DNA from: Paramuribaculum sp.
Lineage (GTDB): Bacteria > Bacteroidota > Bacteroidia > Bacteroidales > Muribaculaceae
DNA length: 7,565 nucleotides
Reading direction: 5' to 3'
Assembly (NCBI GenBank): GCA_009775605.1
Contig: VSPV01000123.1
Location: 1-7,565, forward strand
Part shown: in pieces, positions 1 through 6,141 of the stretch
Layout of the letters: every line of letters begins with the position of its first letter
Numbering within the stretch: position 1 is the first letter of the stretch
Made by a program: the position numbers and the translations under genes
Notes under the pieces: model-generated
The model's input: only the letters and a program-made list of their open reading frames with translations
Databases searched by the model: none
Told to the model about the DNA's origin: nothing

Positions 1-37
1 TTTCTGCCAATTAGGCAAGAAACCATGTCGTTTTTTT
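1..37 (+). terminator. possible terminator-like hairpin at the window edge
   Basis: An 8-bp stem can form between positions 1-8 and 14-22 (5-nt loop AATTA, one bulged A at 17), followed after 8 nt by a run of seven T at 31-37. The gap between stem and T-run is too long for a classic intrinsic terminator, and the left arm begins at the first base of the window, so the structure may extend further left. It could end an upstream gene that is not visible here. Weak call. Confidence 0.25.
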
Positions 38-117
38 ATGCCCGTATCTCTGAAATTACATACTTGCTAAACTTAAATTAAATAATAATTATCCATCCAC
101 GATAACCGGCGCATTAC

Positions 118-148
118 TTGCCGGAACCGGACATTTCACCTATATTTG
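118..148 (+). promoter_or_regulatory. Bacteroidota-type promoter for the ECF sigma gene
   Basis: TTG at 118-120 and TATATTTG at 141-148 are separated by 20 nt and match the Bacteroidota -33 (TTTG) and -7 (TAnnTTTG) consensus recognised by the primary sigma factor. Transcription should start near 155, giving a leader of about 117 nt before the start codon at 272. An inverted repeat CCGGC/GCCGG (106-110 and 120-124, 9-nt loop) touches the -33 element, and further CCGG tetramers lie at 127-130 and 152-155, so the site could be an operator, though that is speculation. The leader holds a small hairpin GCGC-TGG-GCGC at 163-173 and nothing else that I recognise. Confidence 0.6.
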
Positions 149-271
149 TATCCGGAAAGAAAGCGCTGGGCGCAACCCTCCTTATACCATTATCTATCAT
201 TTATTCCAACTTAATACCCTACTGCCTATAGATTCTACGTCTACTCCAACTTTAATTCAAGAGGAATAGAA

Positions 272-862
272 ATGCAGAAACTCAACAAGCTCACCGACGA
301 CATGCTGGTGGCTGCCTATGCCGAAGGCGACAACAAAGCTTTCGACGCCCTGCTCATGCGCCATCAGTCGCGTGTGTTCTCCTACATTTGCACGATTGTA
401 AAAAACCGCGACATAGCCGACGATATCTTCCAGGAGACCTTCATAAAGGCCATCACCACCATCAGGCAGGGCCGTTATTCCGAAACGGGCAAATTCACCT
501 CGTGGATAACCCGCATAGCCCATAATCTCATCATCGACTTCTACCGTCAGGACAAATCGGACACCACCGTTTCGTCTGACGACGAGACCGTGGATATTCT
601 CAACAGCAAAGACCTCACCGAAGGGAACATAGAGGACTTCCTTGTTGACTCGCAGATAAACAAGGACATCCACCGTATAATCGGCGCGCTCCCCGAGAGC
701 CAACGCGAGGTGCTGGACATGCGCTTTTTCCGCGACATGTCGTTCAAGGAAATAGCCGAGGCAACCGGAGTGAGCATCAACACCGCCCTGGGCCGCATGC
801 GCTACGCCCTGATCAACATGCGCCGCATCGCCGCCGAAAACAATATAGCCCTCACCCGCTGA
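272..862 (+). CDS. ECF-family RNA polymerase sigma factor
   Basis: Extracytoplasmic-function-type sigma-70 factor of 196 aa, the usual size, which binds core RNA polymerase and directs it to a subset of promoters. The sigma-2 domain spans about residues 10-95, with the region 2.2 core-binding stretch DDIFQETF at 50-57 and the region 2.3/2.4 stretch around W78 to R92. An acidic linker (about 96-130) leads to the sigma-4 domain (about 131-186) with LPESQREVL at 140-148 and a helix-turn-helix at about 157-184 containing SFKEIAEATGVSINTALGR. The start at 272 is preceded by AGAGGAAT at 260-267, a plausible ribosome binding site. No anti-sigma gene (FecR-type or zinc-binding) follows; the next genes are rpsF-rpsR-rplI, whose promoter starts 4 nt after this stop with no terminator between. 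From memory, closely similar sigma factors occur across Bacteroidota. The regulon cannot be read from the sequence. Confidence 0.93.
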   Translation: MQKLNKLTDDMLVAAYAEGDNKAFDALLMRHQSRVFSYICTIVKNRDIADDIFQETFIKAITTIRQGRYSETGKFTSWITRIAHNLIIDFYRQDKSDTTVSSDDETVDILNSKDLTEGNIEDFLVDSQINKDIHRIIGALPESQREVLDMRFFRDMSFKEIAEATGVSINTALGRMRYALINMRRIAAENNIALTR

Positions 863-865
863 ATA

Positions 866-897
866 TTTGCACATAACGTAAAAAATGACTAACTTTG
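866..897 (+). promoter_or_regulatory. promoter of the rpsF-rpsR-rplI operon
   Basis: TTTG at 866-869 and TAACTTTG at 890-897 are separated by 20 nt, the same geometry as the sigma promoter at 118-148 and the tRNA promoter at 7418-7448. The -33 element begins 4 nt after the sigma stop codon. The expected transcription start is near 904, giving a leader of about 60 nt. Confidence 0.75.
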
Positions 898-901
898 CGG
901 C

Positions 902-922
902 GCCAAAGGTAAAAACCTCGGC
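902..922 (+). promoter_or_regulatory. small hairpin at the 5' end of the rpsF leader
   Basis: Imperfect hairpin: GCC (902-904) with GGC (920-922) and AGGT (907-910) with ACCT (915-918), AAAA loop, asymmetric AA/C internal loop. It lies at the predicted 5' end of the ribosomal-protein transcript. In many bacteria an S6:S18 complex binds a leader structure to repress this operon. Whether this hairpin is such a site cannot be told from one sequence, and it may only protect the 5' end. Low confidence in any function. Confidence 0.25.
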
Positions 923-963
923 AACAAAGTAACAATCAACATATTAAAACATTTCATCAAAAC

Positions 964-1341
964 ATGAAGTACGAAACCGTTTTCATTTTAACTCCCGTTT
1001 TGTCTGACGCCCAGATGAAGGAAGCGGTAGAAAAGTTCACAACGGTGCTCACCGAGAATGGCGCCACCATCGTGAACGAAGAAATGTGGGGCCTTCGCAA
1101 GCTCGCCTATCCTATCCAGAAGAAGTCGACCGGCTTCTACAACCTGGTGGAATTCGACGGCGAACCCACTCTGGTAAAGAAACTTGGAACAGCATTCCGC
1201 CGCGACGAGCGCGTGCTCCGTTTCCTCGTGTTCCGTCTTGACAAATACGCTGCCGAATACGCCGAAAAGCGCCGCAGCATCAAGGCAGGCAAGACAGTGA
1301 CCGCTAAAGAAGAAGTTGAATCTGAAGTAAAGGAGGGCTAA
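964..1341 (+). CDS. rpsF: 30S ribosomal protein S6
   Basis: Ribosomal protein S6, 125 aa, which binds the central domain of 16S rRNA in the small-subunit platform as a partner of S18. The N-terminus MKYETVFILTP is the characteristic first beta strand; the ferredoxin-like fold covers about residues 1-98, including MWGLRKLAYPI at 41-51 and RRDERVLRFLVFRLD at 79-93. A charged, Glu/Lys-rich tail (about 100-125) is typical of many S6 proteins. The start codon has no Shine-Dalgarno; the leader just upstream is A-rich, common for highly expressed genes in this phylum. First gene of rpsF-rpsR-rplI, with rpsR starting 3 nt after its stop, which matches the stoichiometric S6-S18 pairing. Very secure by sequence and context. 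Confidence 0.98.
   Translation: MKYETVFILTPVLSDAQMKEAVEKFTTVLTENGATIVNEEMWGLRKLAYPIQKKSTGFYNLVEFDGEPTLVKKLGTAFRRDERVLRFLVFRLDKYAAEYAEKRRSIKAGKTVTAKEEVESEVKEG
1330..1336 (+). promoter_or_regulatory. strong Shine-Dalgarno of rpsR inside the end of rpsF
   Basis: AAGGAGG lies 8 nt before the rpsR ATG and within the last codons of rpsF. A near-perfect Shine-Dalgarno is uncommon in Bacteroidota and contrasts with rpsF and rplI, which show none. It fits translational coupling that keeps S6 and S18 in balance. Confidence 0.7.
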
Positions 1342-1344
1342 ACC

Positions 1345-1614
1345 ATGGCACAGACACAATCTGAAATCCGCTATCTTACTCCGATGTCAGTTGACGTCAA
1401 GAAGAAAAAATACTGCCGCTTCAAACGCAGCGGAATCAAATACATCGACTACAAGGATCCTGAATTCCTCAAGAAGTTCCTCAACGAGCAGGGCAAGATT
1501 CTCCCCCGCCGCATCACCGGCACCTCGCTGAAATTCCAGCGTCGCGTGGCTCAGGCCGTAAAGCGTGCCCGCCATCTCGCGCTCCTGCCCTATGTAACTG
1601 ACCTGATGAAATAA
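1345..1614 (+). CDS. rpsR: 30S ribosomal protein S18
   Basis: Ribosomal protein S18, 89 aa, which sits next to S6 on the 30S platform and contacts 16S rRNA. The family signature is clear: the basic segment KKKKYCRFKRSG (19-30), then IDYKDPEFLKKFLNEQGKILPRRITGTS with the invariant ILPRR-TG core at about 52-59, and the RNA-binding helix RRVAQAVKRARHLALLPY. There is a single Cys (C24), so this is not the zinc-binding multi-Cys form. It begins 3 nt after the rpsF stop behind a strong Shine-Dalgarno and ends 25 nt before rplI. No ssb or priB gene lies between rpsF and rpsR, unlike the arrangement in Bacillus or Escherichia. Confidence 0.98.
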   Translation: MAQTQSEIRYLTPMSVDVKKKKYCRFKRSGIKYIDYKDPEFLKKFLNEQGKILPRRITGTSLKFQRRVAQAVKRARHLALLPYVTDLMK

Positions 1615-1639
1615 AAACCACTTTTAACGCTAACGATTT

Positions 1640-2083
1640 ATGAAAATCATTCTTAAGGAAGACATCAACAACCTCGGTTACAAAGACGACGTGGTTGAAG
1701 TTAAGTCGGGCTACGGCCGCAACTACCTTATTCCCTTCGGAAAGGCCGTAATAGCCACTGAATCGGCGCTGAAAGTGCTTGCTGAGAACCAGCGCCAGCG
1801 TGCCCACAAGCTCGCACAGCTCAAGGCCGATGCCGAAGCTACCGCCAAATCGCTCGAAGGCGTAAGCCTCACCATCGGAGCCAAGACAAGCTCCACCGGC
1901 ACTATCTTCGGTTCTGTAAACGCAATCCAGATCGCCGAGGCTCTCGAGAAGCTCGGTTTCAACATCGACCGCAAGCTCATCGTGCTCAAAGAGCCCGTGA
2001 AGGAAGTTGGCAAATACAACGCCATCATCAAACTTCACAAAGAGGTTACCGCCGAGGTTCCCTTTGAAGTAGTTTCAGAGTAA
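1640..2083 (+). CDS. rplI: 50S ribosomal protein L9
   Basis: Ribosomal protein L9, 147 aa, full length for the family. It binds 23S rRNA near the L1 stalk and reaches out from the ribosome to help hold reading frame. The N-terminal domain begins MKIILKEDINNLGYKDDVVEVK and carries the RNA-binding GYGRNYLIPFGKAV at 24-37. A long Ala/Lys/Gln-rich connecting helix (about 41-75) leads to the C-terminal domain (about 78-147, with SSTGTIFGSV near its start). No Shine-Dalgarno is visible before the ATG; the 25-nt gap from rpsR is AT-rich. Last gene of the operon, followed 53 nt later by a strong intrinsic terminator. Confidence 0.98.
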   Translation: MKIILKEDINNLGYKDDVVEVKSGYGRNYLIPFGKAVIATESALKVLAENQRQRAHKLAQLKADAEATAKSLEGVSLTIGAKTSSTGTIFGSVNAIQIAEALEKLGFNIDRKLIVLKEPVKEVGKYNAIIKLHKEVTAEVPFEVVSE

Positions 2084-2136
2084 TTTCCTCAAGCGGCGTC
2101 CATCCCTGCGATTGCCGCCACGAGATTAAACCATAC

Positions 2137-2183
2137 GCATCCGCGCGCTGTCCGTTTTCCGGCATCGCGCGGATGCTTTTTTT
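2137..2183 (+). terminator. intrinsic terminator of the rpsF-rpsR-rplI operon
   Basis: Perfect 11-bp GC-rich stem: GCATCCGCGCG at 2137-2147 pairs with CGCGCGGATGC at 2166-2176 around an 18-nt loop, followed directly by seven T (2177-2183). It should stop transcription efficiently and separate the ribosomal operon from the cardiolipin synthase gene. Confidence 0.92.
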
Positions 2184-2236
2184 GCATACACTGCTGATTT
2201 ATGTGCAATAAGCGCTATCCACTTACGGCGGTTTTG

Positions 2237-2244
2237 TAATTTCG
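2237..2244 (+). promoter_or_regulatory. weak candidate -7 element for the cardiolipin synthase gene
   Basis: TAATTTCG at 2237-2244 matches TAnnTTTG except for one base and sits 15 nt before the start codon. No TTG lies at the expected 20-nt spacing upstream, so the promoter is either weak, uses another element, or is differently placed. A promoter somewhere in 2184-2250 is required because the terminator just upstream isolates the gene. Confidence 0.3.
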
Positions 2245-2259
2245 GGAATAAAAAACAGG

Positions 2260-3702
2260 ATGTCGCCCTCAGTAATCATAGCCCTTGCATCTCCGCTCAA
2301 CTGGATTTACTGGGCTCTGGCGGCCATATATGCCGCCACGGTTCTGGCCATAGTGGGAGTAGTGCTTTCGGAAAACCGCAATCCGGTAAAATCGCTTGCC
2401 TGGATTACGGTGCTCCTGACCATACCGGGCATAGGAATACTGCTGTATATATTTTTCGGGCGAAACATCAAAAACACGCGCATGATATCGCGCCGCAACA
2501 AACGGCGACTGCGCAGAAACGATTCGGAAACGGCCAAAAGCTCCGACACCTCCTTCCTCTCGCCCACAGAACGCCAGCAGGTGGAAATGGGGCGCGCGCT
2601 CACCGGCGCACAGCTTCATAGCGGCAACGACGTGACGGTGTTCAACGACGGCACCGCAAAGTTCAACGCGCTCCTTGCCGACATAGAAAGCGCCCGGGAA
2701 TACATCCATGTGCAATACTACATACTCTCCGACGACGAGACCGGACGCCGCCTTGCCGAGGCACTCCTCCGCAAAGCCGCCGAAGGAGTAAGGGTAAGGG
2801 TGATTTATGACCATATAGGCTCATTCGGCACATCCAACGCCTTTTTCCGCCGGCTCCGCGAAGGTGGAGTGGAGATACACCCGTTTTTCAGAGTGGCGTT
2901 TCCGCTGCTCGCAACGCGCATAAACTGGCGCAACCATCGTAAAATCTGTGTGATTGACGGCAAGACAGGCTACATAGGAGGCATGAATATCGCCGACCGC
3001 TACATGCATGGCGGCAAATTCGGCAAATGGCGCGACACCCACCTGCGAATCACAGGCCCGGCAGTCGGAGCGCTGGAATATTCATTCGCGGTAGACTGGT
3101 CGTTCATGGGAAACCCGCTCGTGACCGAAAAAGTAGACACCACCCCATGCGGGGAAAGCGCCATGCAGATGCTCCGCAGCGGCCCCACAAGCGAATGGAG
3201 CAACGTGGAATTCATGATGATCAAGGCCATAGGCAACGCACGCAAGCGCGTCTATATCCAGACGCCGTATTTCCTGCCCACTGAAGGCATACTGCGCGCG
3301 CTCCAGACCGCGGCACTGGCGCGCGTGGACGTAAGGGTGATGATTCCGGCCCACAGCGATTCGCGCGTGCTTACGTATGCCTCGCGAAGCTACGTGATGG
3401 AATGCCTGCGTGCCGGCATAAAGATATATTTCTATGAAGCGGGGATGCTCCACAGCAAAACCATGATGATCGATGACAGTTTCAGCGCCGTAGGCTCGGC
3501 AAACATAGATTTCCGCAGCTTCGAACACAATTTCGAGGCCACTATGTTTATCTACTCGCCTGAAATCAACTCCAGGCTTTGCCGCCAGTTCATAGCCGAC
3601 CAGCACGAATGCACACGCGTATTCCAGCCTGAATGGCGCGTGCGGCCACTCAGACACAAGATACTGGAATCGCTTACAAGGCTGTTAAGCCCCATCCTTT
3701 GA
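2260..3702 (+). CDS. cls: cardiolipin synthase (phospholipase D superfamily)
   Basis: Inner-membrane enzyme of 480 aa, the normal size, that condenses two phosphatidylglycerol molecules into cardiolipin and glycerol. Two N-terminal membrane helices (about residues 14-36 and 47-66, with a short loop including ENRNP) match the bacterial Cls N-terminal domain, and a basic stretch (about 71-87) follows. Both HKD catalytic motifs are intact: H226-x-K228-x4-D233 followed by GGMN at 240-243, and H398-x-K400-x4-D405 followed by GSANIDFRS at 412-420. The pairing of two membrane helices with two HKD motifs separates it from soluble phospholipase D or nucleases. The ATG at 2260 lacks a good Shine-Dalgarno but gives the complete first helix. 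Its stop lies inside the last codons of the convergent minus-strand gene (18-bp overlap), with no terminator visible. An enzyme using phosphatidylethanolamine as a donor (ClsC type) is less likely but not excluded. Confidence 0.95.
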   Translation: MSPSVIIALASPLNWIYWALAAIYAATVLAIVGVVLSENRNPVKSLAWITVLLTIPGIGILLYIFFGRNIKNTRMISRRNKRRLRRNDSETAKSSDTSFLSPTERQQVEMGRALTGAQLHSGNDVTVFNDGTAKFNALLADIESAREYIHVQYYILSDDETGRRLAEALLRKAAEGVRVRVIYDHIGSFGTSNAFFRRLREGGVEIHPFFRVAFPLLATRINWRNHRKICVIDGKTGYIGGMNIADRYMHGGKFGKWRDTHLRITGPAVGALEYSFAVDWSFMGNPLVTEKVDTTPCGESAMQMLRSGPTSEWSNVEFMMIKAIGNARKRVYIQTPYFLPTEGILRALQTAALARVDVRVMIPAHSDSRVLTYASRSYVMECLRAGIKIYFYEAGMLHSKTMMIDDSFSAVGSANIDFRSFEHNFEATMFIYSPEINSRLCRQFIADQHECTRVFQPEWRVRPLRHKILESLTRLLSPIL

Positions 3703-5166
3703 ACCGGAGAGCCATGCGTCCATTCCGGCAGCCGCGCGGCGTCCGTCGCCCATGGCAAGTATAACCGTGGCTCCGCCGCGCACTATGTCGCCCCCGGCAA
3801 ACAGCGTGGGAACGGCCGACTGCATGGTATCGGGATTCACCTCTATGGTACCGCGACGGCTCACGCCTATACCCTTCACATGATTCGGGATAAGCGGATT
3901 GGGCGAAACGCCAACGGATACTATCACCAGATCCACGGGCATTTCCACTATATCGCCCTCTATTGGCTCAGGGCGGCGACGGCCGGAAGCATCGGGCTCG
4001 CCGAGCTTCATGCGCTGCAGGCGCATGGCTCTGACGCGGCCAAGCTCGTCGGGCAGATACTCCACCGGATTATGGAGCGTGAGGAATTCCACGCCCTCCT
4101 GGCGCGCGTGCTCCACCTCTTCCTTGCGGGCCGGCATCTCCTCCTCGCCGCGACGGTAGACCACAAGCGCTCTTTCGGCGCCCATGCGCCGGGCCGTGCG
4201 GACGGAGTCCATGGCGGTATTTCCGCCGCCAATCACGGCCACCGTGTGACCGCGAAGCACCGGAGTGTCAAAGCCATGGCGCCCGGCGCCCATGAGATTT
4301 ATGCGTGTGAGATATTCGTTGCACGACATCACGCCTATAAGGTTTTCGCCGGGAATATTCATGAAGCCGGGCAGACCGGCTCCGGAGCCTACAAAGAGGC
4401 CCTTGAAGCCCATTTCCTCGAGGCGTTCCATGGAAAGGGTCTTTCCTATCACCACATCAGTCACGAATTTCACCCCCATACGCCGCAAGGCCTCAATCTC
4501 AACGTCGACCACGCGGTTGGGCAGACGGAATTCGGGTATGCCGTATTTCAGCACGCCGCCTATCTCGTGGAGAGCCTCGAACACCGTCACGTCGTAGCCG
4601 CGCGAAGCCATGTCGCCGGCAAACGAAAGCCCGGCCGGCCCGCTTCCGGCCACAGCAATCTTGCATTTGAAGTCTTTCGGGCCCGGAACGGGAGCATCGG
4701 CTACGTTCTCAGACTGCGAGTCGGCAGCGAAGCGCTCGAGATAGCCTATCGCAACCGGAGGTTTCTTCATGCGGTTGTAGATGCACTTGCTCTCGCACTG
4801 CTTCTCCTGCGGACAAACGCGGCCACACACGGCAGGAAGAGCCGAAGTAAGCCGGAGCACATGCGCGGCCTCGGGGAGGTCGCCGCGCTGTATATTCTTT
4901 ATAAATCCGGGAATATCTATCGCTACCGGACAACCGGTGACGCACTGGGGGTCGGGACAGTCGAGACAGCGGGTGGATTCCGTAAGTGCCTGCTCGGGGG
5001 TCAGGCCACGGTTTACCTCCTCGAAATTCGTCACCCTCACTTCCGGGGAAAGTTCGGGCATTTTCACGCGCGGAATAGCCGTGCGCTCTTTTGCGGGCAT
5101 CGCGTCGCGCAGAGCCACGCGCCAGGCGGCATCGCGTCCGTCCGCAGCCGGATTATTGCTTTTCAT
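3685..5166 (-). CDS. NfnB/SudA/GltD-like FAD and [4Fe-4S] oxidoreductase large subunit
   Basis: Flavoprotein of 493 aa in the glutamate synthase small-subunit family. Eight N-terminal cysteines in two groups (C67, C70, C75, C79 and C114, C118, C124, C128) should hold two [4Fe-4S] clusters. An FAD-binding GSGPAG lies at 174-179, an NADPH-binding GGGNTA at 313-318 with VYRR at 336-339 suited to the NADP 2'-phosphate, and the C-terminal FAD motif AGGD at 457-460. Databases often name such genes gltA or gltD, but there is no large glutamate synthase subunit here. The partner is instead the upstream FAD/[2Fe-2S] gene, the arrangement of NfnAB (electron-bifurcating transhydrogenase coupling NADH, NADPH and ferredoxin) and SudAB of Pyrococcus. 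GGAGG (5176-5180, minus strand) lies 9 nt before the ATG, and the start overlaps the upstream gene by 14 bp, which suggests translational coupling. The fold is certain; NfnB rather than GltD activity is an inference. Confidence 0.9.
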   Translation of the reverse strand: MKSNNPAADGRDAAWRVALRDAMPAKERTAIPRVKMPELSPEVRVTNFEEVNRGLTPEQALTESTRCLDCPDPQCVTGCPVAIDIPGFIKNIQRGDLPEAAHVLRLTSALPAVCGRVCPQEKQCESKCIYNRMKKPPVAIGYLERFAADSQSENVADAPVPGPKDFKCKIAVAGSGPAGLSFAGDMASRGYDVTVFEALHEIGGVLKYGIPEFRLPNRVVDVEIEALRRMGVKFVTDVVIGKTLSMERLEEMGFKGLFVGSGAGLPGFMNIPGENLIGVMSCNEYLTRINLMGAGRHGFDTPVLRGHTVAVIGGGNTAMDSVRTARRMGAERALVVYRRGEEEMPARKEEVEHARQEGVEFLTLHNPVEYLPDELGRVRAMRLQRMKLGEPDASGRRRPEPIEGDIVEMPVDLVIVSVGVSPNPLIPNHVKGIGVSRRGTIEVNPDTMQSAVPTLFAGGDIVRGGATVILAMGDGRRAAAGMDAWLSGSKDGA

Positions 5167-5971
5167 GATCGTCGTCCTCCATTATTGATTTATCGTATGA
5201 GCGCAAGCGCATGAGCATCTCGTCGAAATCCACCTTGTGGGCATCGAACTCGGGGCCGTCGATGCACACGAAACGGGTGCGGCCGTCGACCGTCACGCGG
5301 CATGCGCCGCACATACCCGTGCCGTCGACCATTATGGTGTTGAGCGAGCACATGGTGGGAATACCGTAACCGGCGGTAAGCTTCGACACGAACTTCATCA
5401 TCACGGCGGGGCCGATGGTAACCACCAGATCGACTTTCTCGCGGTTGATGACCTCTTCCACCCCGGCGGTTACCAGACCTTTGCGGCCGTAGCTGCCGTC
5501 GTCGGTCATTATGATTACCTCGTCGCTCCAGGGAGCCACTTGCTCTTCGAGTATTATCAGCTCACGGGTACGGGCCGCGAGCACCGTGACAACGCGGTTT
5601 CCGGCCTGCTTCATGGCCTTGACTATGGGCAGAAGCGGAGCCACGCCAACGCCACCGCCACAGCACACAACAGTGCCTACCTTCTCTATATGCGTGGCCT
5701 GACCGAGGGGCCCTACTACGTCTATCAATGAATCACCGGGCTCGAGAGCGCAGATCTTGGCCGTGGAGACACCCACTTCCTGAATAACAAGGGTGATAGT
5801 GCCGCGCTCCACGTCGGCATCGGCTATGGTAAGAGGAATGCGCTCCCCCCCCTCGCATGCCCGGACTATCACAAAATGACCCGGACGCCGCGAAAAGGCT
5901 ATCATCGGAGCCTCGACCACGAATTTCACCACGTGTTCCGAGAACCTCTCTTTCTCTAATATCTTAAACAT
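5153..5971 (-). CDS. NfnA/SudB-like FAD, NAD and [2Fe-2S] oxidoreductase small subunit
   Basis: Ferredoxin reductase-type protein related to PyrK, NfnA and SudB; 272 aa from the ATG at 5971. An FAD-binding beta barrel occupies about residues 1-97, with RIPLTIAD at 44-51 in place of the usual RxYS motif. The NAD-binding Rossmann part begins with GGGVGVAP at 105-112. The C-terminal [2Fe-2S] segment has D216, C221, C224 and C236: spacing as in PyrK, but with Asp instead of the first Cys, which from memory is the NfnA feature. The reading frame extends to a TTG at 5998, but M10 of that longer form starts the family-typical MFKILEKERF, and 5998 would leave almost no leader behind the likely promoter, so I chose 5971. 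It overlaps the next gene by 14 bp. No pyrD lies beside it, which argues against a dihydroorotate dehydrogenase electron-transfer subunit. Confidence 0.9.
   Translation of the reverse strand: MFKILEKERFSEHVVKFVVEAPMIAFSRRPGHFVIVRACEGGERIPLTIADADVERGTITLVIQEVGVSTAKICALEPGDSLIDVVGPLGQATHIEKVGTVVCCGGGVGVAPLLPIVKAMKQAGNRVVTVLAARTRELIILEEQVAPWSDEVIIMTDDGSYGRKGLVTAGVEEVINREKVDLVVTIGPAVMMKFVSKLTAGYGIPTMCSLNTIMVDGTGMCGACRVTVDGRTRFVCIDGPEFDAHKVDFDEMLMRLRSYDKSIMEDDDHEKQ
5176..5180 (-). promoter_or_regulatory. Shine-Dalgarno of the large oxidoreductase subunit inside the small-subunit gene
   Basis: On the minus strand this reads GGAGG, 9 nt before the ATG at 5166. It lies within the final codons of the small-subunit gene and supports coupled translation of the two subunits. 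Confidence 0.6.
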
Positions 5972-6011
5972 GTTTTCTATGGTTTTCGGTAAGAGCAAAT
6001 GCTTGCATCCA

Positions 6012-6019
6012 CAAATTTA
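6012..6019 (-). promoter_or_regulatory. candidate -7 element for the oxidoreductase operon
   Basis: On the minus strand this reads TAAATTTG, a full match to TAnnTTTG, preceded by TG. Transcription would begin near 6005, about 35 nt before the ATG at 5971. No clear -33 TTTG is seen at the usual distance, so the call rests on the -7 box and its position. Confidence 0.5.
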
Positions 6020-6046
6020 CAAAAAAACGCTTCCATTGCATATTTA

Positions 6047-6080
6047 TTTGGTCAATTCAAATAAAAATTTTGTAACTTTG
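6047..6080 (+). promoter_or_regulatory. promoter of the secreted cysteine peptidase gene
   Basis: TTTG at 6047-6050 and TAACTTTG at 6073-6080 are separated by 22 nt, slightly longer than the 20 nt of the other promoters here. The expected start is near 6087, giving a leader of about 55 nt that is very AT-rich. It faces away from the minus-strand promoter at 6012-6019, so the 170-bp gap 5972-6141 is a divergent promoter region with nothing else recognisable. Confidence 0.55.
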
Positions 6081-6141
6081 ATAAAATTTTATTCATAGTA
6101 CTCCGTTTCGAATTACCAATCATATTATTACATAAAAGAAA

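Noticed and set aside
25..81. Short plus-strand frame of 18 codons near the window start
   Set aside because: It sits before the sigma promoter in AT-rich DNA, has no ribosome binding site and runs through a T-tract; chance is the simplest reading.
257..874. Minus-strand frame of 205 codons covering the sigma factor gene
   Set aside because: It is the mirror of a clearly real ECF sigma gene, and its composition is low-complexity shadow type with no domain.
3082..3657. Minus-strand frame of 191 codons inside the cardiolipin synthase gene
   Set aside because: It is antisense to both the first linker and second HKD motif, with no promoter, ribosome binding site or familiar motif; treated as a shadow.
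3704..3728. Inverted repeat CCGGA/TCCGG just after the cardiolipin synthase stop, as a terminator
   Set aside because: The stem is only 5 bp with a 15-nt loop, no T-run follows, and it lies within the coding sequence of the convergent gene.
3880..5214. Plus-strand open frame of 444 codons opposite the oxidoreductase genes
   Set aside because: It lies antisense to a gene with intact catalytic and cofactor motifs, its translation is rich in His, Arg and Ala without any recognisable domain, and such long shadow frames are expected opposite GC-rich coding sequence.
5153..5971. Dihydroorotate dehydrogenase electron-transfer subunit (PyrK)
   Set aside because: There is no pyrD neighbour, the first cluster Cys is replaced by Asp, and the gene is coupled to a GltD/NfnB-like partner.
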